Source: Oreohelix idahoensis (lineage: Eukaryota; Mollusca; Gastropoda; Stylommatophora; Oreohelicidae). From it: a stretch of DNA of 64,000 nt. The DNA is taken from the NCBI GenBank assembly GCA_024509875.1, contig JAMPIV010000304.1:635501-699500 (forward strand), in the 5' to 3' direction. The notes under the pieces are model-generated. The model ran no database searches, had not been told where the DNA came from, and saw nothing but the letters and a program-made list of their open reading frames with translations. Within the stretch, counting starts at the first letter, position 1, and each line of letters begins with the position of its first letter. Positions 35,001 through 44,000 of the stretch are shown here, piece by piece. Both the position numbers and the translations under genes were made by a program.

Positions 35001-38000
35001 CAGGGCTGGTTGGAACTATATGCTCGCTCAGACCGCTATCTTGTGCCCTATGAAGATGGCGCTGGTCGTTGACATATGTAATACTGCTCTTGTCAGTATG
35101 TTCCTCACTTGAGGAAGCTAATACCATCGGGGGCCTAATTCCCGACAACAAAGAGTGTATTTCCGGAATCAGAGGCGTCTTCACCACTGTTTGGCCGGTT
35201 GGCTGAACAGGGCTGGCGGGCGAATTTGCCTCTGCAAATAACATACCGCTGTCGTCGGAGGCATTGAACCTCTCCTTAGCACGACAGTTATGTTCGAGCT
35301 CTCTCGGGGCTTCGTGAATTAGGGGTTCTCCTTTTTCACGTTTCTGGCCTGCAGTAGGCCCCCTTGCATCAGCAAGGATCGGTGTGGTCGGGTTCCCCAA
35401 AACCAAATATGGGTTGCCAAGAATGAAGTCATAGGCTGGCTGAGCCGTTACAGCTGCCTTGATGGTGCCAGACACGAACTTACATTTCACTTTAATATTG
35501 GCTACGGGAAAGCACTGTGAAGTCCCTTTCCTTAAAACTCCACCAATATTCACTTTTTCTTTCGTCATCTGCCAGGGCTTCACCAGATGTCGGGCGACTA
35601 TGCTGGGGTAGGTAAGCCCGCTGTCAAATAAGCATGTAGTCTCAGTCCCGTTCACTTCTGCTGGCCCGCTGTTGGAAAACAACTTCTCTGACTGGAAGGG
35701 TTTCCACTTCTTCCCTTGTTTCACCCTCACAGGCCTTAAACAAGCCATCTGATGAGCGGGTTGTTTGTTTGGGCACCGTGTTGTCCAATGAGAAGTAGTC
35801 CGACAGAACCTACAATATCTCTCATTATCTCCCCGGTTCCTGACGGGTTCATGAGAAGTCGGCCCCTGTGTTCTGTTAGGCGGCTGGGAGCGCATGTTAT
35901 GACTGGGAGGGGGCTCCTTGCGAGACGGCCCTTGCGGTTGGTGAGCTGAAGAGGAAGGTGAATGCGATGAAGATGCTCCTTTGTCCGGGGCTGGCAGGTC
36001 AGGGTGTTTTCTTTTCTGGCCCAGTACTTCGGCCTGGGCCGTCTGGAACCTTTCTGCAAATAGAATTATCTGGTCCAGTTGCTGTGCGCCCTGCTCCGCC
36101 AGGTACTTCCTTAAGTCCGGAGACATGTTGGCCTTTATCTGTTCGCACATGATGAGCTCTTCGAGTCCTTCAAACGATTTAGCCAAACCCGACAACTCTC
36201 TCCAGCGAGTGAGGTAATTCCTCAGCCTCTCCGCGAATTGGGGAAAACTTTCTCCCTTCTCCAGTCGACTTTCCCTAAACATCGTTTGGCACTTCCGGGG
36301 AGTCCATTGGAATCGCTGTAACAGGGCGTTCCGCAGAGCCTCAAAGTTACCTTGGTCATCTACCAGCATCTTGCTATAGACCTCATACGCATGTCCTCTT
36401 AGAGATTGAGATAATTTGAGACACCAAAGACTATCATCCAGCCCGTATGCCTTTGCCATCCGTTCAAATTTTTCTAAAAATACCTCAATTTTCTCATTCC
36501 CGTTAGGAAAAGAGTCCATCGGAAAATTCATGGCTGCCATCCGGGGCCCTCCGTTTCCTGAGGTGTCTGTTGCCCCTGCTCCGGGAGAATCTCCGTTAGC
36601 CAAACTGCCTTCCGAAGATCGGTACTGCAGTTCCAGTGAACGCAGGGCAAGTTCATGCTGTCTCTCTGCTGCCTTCTCCCTCTCTTGGGCTTCCCTCTGT
36701 GCTAACTTCTCCTGGGCTTCCCTCTGTGCTATCTTCTCCTGGGCTTCCCTCTGTGCTATCTTCTCCTGGGCTTCCCTCTCTGCTATCTTCTCCTGGGCTT
36801 CCCTCTGTGCTATCTTCTCCTGGGCTTCCCTCTCTGCTATCTTCTCCTGGGCTTCCCTCTCTGCTTTTCTCTCTTCTGCCTGTCGGGTTTCTCTTCTTTC
36901 TCCGTCTGCCGGTCCTGTTCCCTCATAATGTAAGCCCTAGTCTCGGCCTCATTCATCCCCATGCTTTTAGCTGCGTCCTTCCATGCAGTAAGTAGCTTGA
37001 CCAATTCAGCCATCTTACCTGACAAATCAGCAGTACTCACAACGAGGGGAAATGACAAAAAAGGAACAAGAAAAATTTACGGTTACCTACTATGAATATG
37101 CTGTCGCAAAAACCCGCACTCAGACTAGCACCAAGTCTGACTAATAACTACCTGAAAAAAATTCAAGTTATCCAGCTACCCAAAACCCGAATTTACTTTC
37201 CTGTCAAGAAAAAAAATTCAATTAGCCATCAATTACCTCTAAGTCATAAACAACCTTACTACAACTATCATCTAACTAACTGTAACCTGTGGAAAAAAAC
37301 TTATAGCTGGATCAGTCTTAATATAGCTCAAGTCTAGGGGATATTTTTTTGAAATCTATTTCCAGAACTTTCTACAGAGACAATCTATGAATCTAGAATT
37401 GATCCCAACAAAGATGATCCCAAGGACGACGCCACCACTTTGTCAAGATCACAGAATTGAACGTAACAAAGATGATTCACCGGACGATAGCACCCACTTT
37501 GTCACGAAATGGATTTAGGACTAGAGACTGTCTACATATAGTGACAAGACAATAGTAAGAAGAAAGACTGAAATGATAGATTCAGATAGAAATATAGTGC
37601 AAACTGTGAAAGTTGAGACCATTGGCTCCGAGGTTGAGAACCGAGGTTGATTCTTTCCTCGCCACTTCGGACGTTTAAATTGCTATGGCCTCGAACCACC
37701 TCTAACTACCCTATGGGGATAAGGTTCAATTAAGATTCACAAACACCAAGGTACAGACAACATATAGCTACTGTACTAAAGGAAATGACTGATGCCAGCT
37801 ACAATTTATACAAGTTTATTATACACCTATAAACAACAAACATATGCATGTCCCTTACATCAAGTGCGAGGATGCACTCCTGAAACAAAAGCAAGCACAG
37901 TTAAAAATGCATCAACCCCAACCCTTCTCCCACAATTGCAACCTGTATGGAGAAAGAAGGTAAGGTTAACTGAAATGAACTACACTGCACTTGATGTCGC

Positions 38001-41000
38001 CTACACTCCAAACTAGCTGTTCTAAATTCTAACTCTAACTCTAAGTCCACTGATAGCTGGAACGACGGCGAAGTGACTACACAATCTCTGCACAGACTTC
38101 GGTTCTACACAGCCTATCCTGGAATCTCCTGAACACAACTAACTGCACCTCTAAACTTCAGCAGCTGTCCTCTGCTATGATTCACCAAAACTAACAGTTC
38201 TGCCTATCTGTGCTGACTTCAGTAGAGAGAATGTTTACCCTATCTCTCTCCACTAACTCTGGACTTGATGACTGAGGGTTAACAGAACCCCACTGGATTC
38301 TGGACTGGAACTGTAGCGGACTTCTACCACTCGGAAATTACCTGCCCGAGTACCTATAACTGGGCTGTCGGCTTTATTATGGCCGTGAAGAAACGAACAC
38401 AAAATTACCACACCGCTGGCAGCCTGCCAAATCTGCGTGTGTAACGAGCGTCAGAGCTCAGGATTTATCCACAAAAATCCTATTCGCTGGAAAATGTCTT
38501 CCCCTGGTTGGGAAAACGTATTTTCTTCCTCTCCGTCCACTACTGGCAACTAACGTAAAACCCTTGCGGTTCTGCGAATGCCCCAACTTTGCCGTGGGAG
38601 AAATTTTGTGGTCTCAAAATTCCGCTCTCATTCCCACAAAAAAGCCGGCACCTGCTGTTTAGACAAAAGCAAAAACAACAGCTAAACAAAACGTTAATAC
38701 TCTATTACAAATAACAATTAACTTCCTGACAAACCCTTAAGTCTTTAACACTTAAGTCTCCCCCGTCTATAATCAATACAGCTCCCCTACTCTCTCCCGT
38801 TATGCACCACCATACAAAATCATGCAAACAAAGTCCGCTCCCCCCACTGAGCTCCCTTCTCTACCTGAGCCCACAAGGTAAACATTGGCTAACCCAGATC
38901 GCCTGTTCTGCCTGACTAACTCCGAGCAACAACCATATTTTCAATGGCCCGTCTGGGCAGACGTACTGTGGCCTACTTCTTACGCTGACACTAATGCCGT
39001 AATGTTTAACACAACTAAAACTAGCCTTCTCTAGGAATTCCTAAAATTCCCGTCAATAATAGTAATCACATTCAAAATGAAATACAAAATAATTCCCTTA
39101 ACATAAATAAATGTCATCTCCATCTTCTGAATACACAGAATAACAAAGCACAATCAATAACCTATAACCCTGTTTACGCTAGCATCTACATGCCGTCAAA
39201 AGTTATACATAACCCCTGATTATCAAATTGAAAACCCCGTAGTTCAACCACGTGCTTATCTCCCCCTCGTCCCTCTGAACGTCGTATCAATAACAATTCC
39301 GTAACCAACGCGCCCACGCGCTTCCAAATTATGCCTCTTTCACTCCCGTCCACAGATATATGCGTAACTATATAAATAGCGAGCATCAATACTCTCACTA
39401 TTCTGTAAATAAATAAAATTCGCAGATGCGAGTTTCTCTCCCGACCGACTTTGCAATAATACAAAGCGGTGATATCTCAACTTTTAAACCATGCCGCTAT
39501 TCTTTCAACAAGGAATTAAATGGACCTAGTTTCTCATGTCTATCACTCAGATCGAATTGATGGCTCTGGAGTTAAATTAAACTAAACTGCCCAAAGAAAC
39601 TTAAATGATCGGCTAGGACTAGAAAAATTAAATAAAGTCCTCACGCAAAAATTCATGCTTACCAAATCTCGAATGTCCAACTGAAGGGCAATCGACTTGA
39701 CTCTGGCAACCCGGCTTTGGCAATTTTTTTTCATTAAAAGAGAAAGAAACTATGAAATATAGGCCTTTTATAATCAAGACCCCCACGCGCCGACTTCATG
39801 ACGTCATATGCGCGGCGTGGTTCTTAAAGCCAATGGGCGCTCTGCATTTTAACTGCAGTTATCTCTCAGCCAATCAGAACCTTAGATCTTTCTGATGCAA
39901 CCAGTTTCTGCTAGACAAAGAACCGGGAATTGGTCCTAGCCCTATACTGCGGAAATGAAGCAAAAATGGCCGCAAATAATTTAACTCCCGAAAAATGCGT
40001 ATATGGCCACGCAATATCTTTAAAAAAAAGACAATCTGGTGCCAATCCTGATCTAGCATCTATAATCTTTCTTCTAGAAAAATACTGTCTAATTCCCTAC
40101 ACCCCCATTCTAAACACATAAAGAAGAACCATAATGCAGATGAGATCAAACTCCCCTCGTGATCTCATCTTGAAAAAAAAAACGTAAATAATAGAAGGAG
40201 AAGAAACATGGAGAAGGATTACCTGTAATCCCTCCTAAAATATAGTGAACAAAATGCAAGGAGAAAAAGACATGGGCCATTTGAAAGACAGAATCTCAGT
40301 ACTTTCGTCACAACACACAACCTCACATTAGCCAACTTGTACAACATGCCTGATGGTGCCAGTAGTCCTGTTCTTTCTTGACCTCTTCAGAGACCACTGG
40401 AAACTACACGGGGTTAAATGGTCCCATACTCGTACTTAAACAAAATATTACAATAACACACTCAGAAAACACATCTTCTCTTCCCTTTTCACTCCTTATG
40501 GAGCATGGAACCACTATTGCAGCTACTCCACTTGCAGGAAATATGAATCAAAGCATATGTGCTCTTGCAGTTTAAGTCTGTTCAAAGTTTTTTTTTTTAA
40601 ACCTGAAAAAGATAGCAATGCTCACAATACAAAGCCACAGGTCAGGGGTCAGGTCAATTGACCTTGACCACTTCTCTAAATTTGCTACTGCCTGCAGCAC
40701 TACACTATTTTCTGCTGTAGGGTGTATAGACAACAAACCGTATGGTGCCTATTTGTCAGTTTGCAGCAGTTATATATAAGACAAGTTATCATGCCCCAGA
40801 GGTGAACAACAAAATAAGTCAAGTTGTTAAAGGCACCGTAATTACAAAAAAGTGTTAACAACATCAAGTAACAAAGAACAAACAATAAAATGTAAATATA
40901 CCAGTAATGTTACATATTTAAGAATGAAGAAAAAAAAAATCACATACTTTTCTGTACCACTGGTTTTTGTTAATGTGACATCTCCTTCTTCAGTCTTAAT

Positions 41001-44000
41001 ATCAAAGCCAGAAACTGTGGGTAATTTTTCACTTGATCTGGATTTCTCATACTCAATCTCCTTCTCCAAGAACTTTGAAATTTCTTTTTCAACTGCAGTA
41101 AAGCACAATAAAGAATGAAACTTGACAAACTATACAAGTAACATCAGAACAAATGTTACAAGAGATAGCCATCATCACTGGCTCAAAGGGAGCACAACTT
41201 TCCTCTTCTATTTGACAATGAGAACATTACAAGTTATAATGCTGACAATTCTACAATAACAAAAAGTTGATTCATTCATTCTGTGCCTTTCAGCTCCCCA
41301 AACAGCATAATCCTTCAACAAATGTATGCCAAGTCCTCCTGTCATGTGACATCAGCTCAATGTCTTACATTGTCTTCCTGGTCATTTTCATTTCTGTATA
41401 CAGTTTTTTCTGTGTTTTTTAGTTTACCTCTTCATCTCACTGCAGATGGCCACTGAGAGGAAGCCCAAGTCAAAGTACAAACACATGCAGCACTAGTCTC
41501 TGTAACAATTTGTTTCATATGTCGATATTGCCAGCCCCATACACAATCTCATATTAGTCACCTTTTATGACATGCCTTAGGGAGCAGTGGTCATATTCTT
41601 TTTTGTTTTTTAAATCCCCAGAAACCCTTGGGAACATGAGGTTGGCACCTACAGGACAGTTCACTTCTGCTGCATGTTTCACTTACTTGGTCACACTATA
41701 TATCCAGAAGAGAAAGAATGAGAAACAAAATGATCAGGAAGTTGTGGGAAATAACACAGTGTGTCACTACAAAGACAGACAGAAAATGGCAAGAACATCT
41801 TGTCAAAAAATGCAACTAAAACAGACACCAGCCAATGATCTGGTTACAAGGCAAATATAGAGAGAGAGAAAGTAACAAGTAAATAAGATTAAGAATTTGT
41901 CATTTCCCTCCCTCCTACCCCACCCCAGCATCTTTGTGTCTTGCAATGTTCAAGTCAATGAATGCTCATTTTGACTAGATCACCAAATCTTTTTTTTTAA
42001 AATAAGAGTTTTGCCCTGATTTGACTTGGCACTCCGTTCAACCCAGACATAGGGGCTGTCGGTTATATTAGGTGCATGTCTAAATATAACAGATGTCGTG
42101 GTCTGGTGTAAGGCTGACCAAAAGATTTCTTTATTCCTTTTAAAATATGCATTCACAATTTCCAGGCTTTTCATTATAAGTTAAGTTAAAAAAGGAGTTG
42201 ATAATATGTTTCACAGTAGTGTAATTCTGTCTCTTCTTTCACCAAGCTGACTACTTGATATGCTATACATTGGCAGGGGAGACAGGAGTAAATGATAGAG
42301 ACCTGAACATATTTATAGACTTGAGAAGTACATTCTAGCATTAGGAACTCAACCAACTGTGGTCACAAAGTACATATTTTTGACTGATATCTTAAGAAGT
42401 TTAAAGACTATTTTACACTTTCGATATAATTTTAAAGGAGTGTCTACTGACAGTATACTGCCAATAGCAGCAGAGGTTATGGGCAGTACAATCTGGCTAT
42501 ATTATTTTTATGCCAAAACAGCTCTTGAATTACAAAGAGTAAGTGAATGGTCTTTTAATACCATTCCAAATCTAGTTTTTATTTATTTTTCCATTCTTTT
42601 TATTTCAAAACCATGACAAAATTTACCAAAAAAATAAAAATTTGTTACAAAATAAATTATCCAAGTCATCTCCCGTTCAATCTCTTTTCATTCGCCTGTC
42701 TAAGCCACTCTCCACCTTCCCCAGGGCAAAATATAGGGTGATCGAGAAGTCTCTCCGCAGTGGGTTCAGTGCTTGAATACTATGAATCAAGGGAAACAAT
42801 CCAAATGATACAATTATTATTAAAAGGTCGTAAGTTACAACTCTACATTTCTTTATTTTACATAGAAATTTAAATTATTTAAACAGACACTAATGCTTTA
42901 TGTGAAAATAATTTTAAAAAATACTACTTTTTTGTTGTAGTAAAGTAAATCTAATTAAAACCAATTAAAATAATACCGTTTACTGTATCATAAAATGTTA
43001 CATTCATATTATTAAAGCACTAAACCCACTGCAGAGAGACTTCTCGATCACCCTGTATAAAGAATCTATCAGTATGTTACAAGTCAAAAACATCTTTAGC
43101 AAAGACTTGAGAATAGTAAAGAACATATAGACCTAATGGCAATAAACATCAGCTATAAGAATTGGCATTCAATTAGGAATGTTTCAGCAGATAAAATAGG
43201 ATATTAGACAGGGATGTGCGCTTTCAGCTGATCTGTTTAATCTGGAGACCTATAGTGAAAATATAATGACATCCACAGAAAACATGCCAGTAATATCAGT
43301 TGGTGAACATAAGGTAAACAACTTGAGATATGCTGATGATACATTCTTAATAGCAACAAGTGAAAAAGCAGTTACAGGAAATTATTAATAAACATTAAAA
43401 GAAAGTAATGTGCAGGATTTCTTACATGTAAGAAATCCTGCTCCCATCAAAATAAGGGATCAAGAGCTAAATAATACAAACACATTTACATACTTAGGAA
43501 CCACAGTAACACCAGATGGTGGAACAAGCAAAGACATCAGTAGCCGAATGAATAAGGCCAGATTAGCCTTCGCCAACCTAAACAACGTCTGGAAATTCTC
43601 CCAGTACAGTACGAACACCAAATCAAAAATATATGAGAGCTGTGTAATTTCTGTACGATGCAGAATGCTGGAGAGCAACAGGAAAGGAAACGTCCAAATT
43701 GTCCTCTTTCCACACAACCTGCCTATGGAAAATTCTTCAAACTTTCTTGTCGAACACCTTCACCAACCAAAACCTGCTAACTCAGAGCCACCAAGATGAC
43801 GTGCGCACCATCATAGCGGGTAGTCGCTGGAATTGGGCTGGCCACATCCTCAGAAGAGACCCTGATACCATCACCAGAACTGCCATGCTATGGACTCCAG
43901 AAGGAAAGAGAAAGCAAGGACGGCCAAAAGCTACCTGGCGGAGAACTGTGGAGGGAGAGATGCTCAGCATGAACCAGAGCTGCGACATCACACGAAGGAT

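Larger units (their letters stand above)
31235..40312 (-). mobile_element. young Ty3/gypsy-like LTR element with 2.8 kb LTRs encoding only Gag-protease
   Basis: Two direct LTRs of about 2.81 kb (31235-34043 and 37500-40312) differ at only a handful of sites seen by eye (for example one base near 32989/39255, small indels near 33440 and 33905). They are flanked by the 5-bp duplication ACACA (31230-31234, 40313-40317). The 3.46 kb interior reads on the minus strand and holds a gag-protease frame but no RT, RNase H or integrase, although that frame is open almost throughout. This is the layout of non-autonomous TR-GAG/LARD-like elements, which would borrow pol from a partner. LTR identity means recent insertion, in C1QBP intron 2. 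Confidence 0.9.
37500..40312 (-). repeat. 5' LTR of the Gag-only element (minus orientation)
   Basis: Near-identical to 31235-34043. Transcription is expected to start about 25-30 bp below the TATA box at 39764-39772, giving an R-U5 leader of about 2.2 kb within the LTR and about 2.7 kb before the gag ATG. That is far longer than in usual gypsy elements. Confidence 0.92.

Noticed and set aside
34250..36995. Several plus-strand frames, including a Ser/Pro repeat protein
   Set aside because: They are antisense shadows of the Gag-protease frame and its 27-bp repeats.
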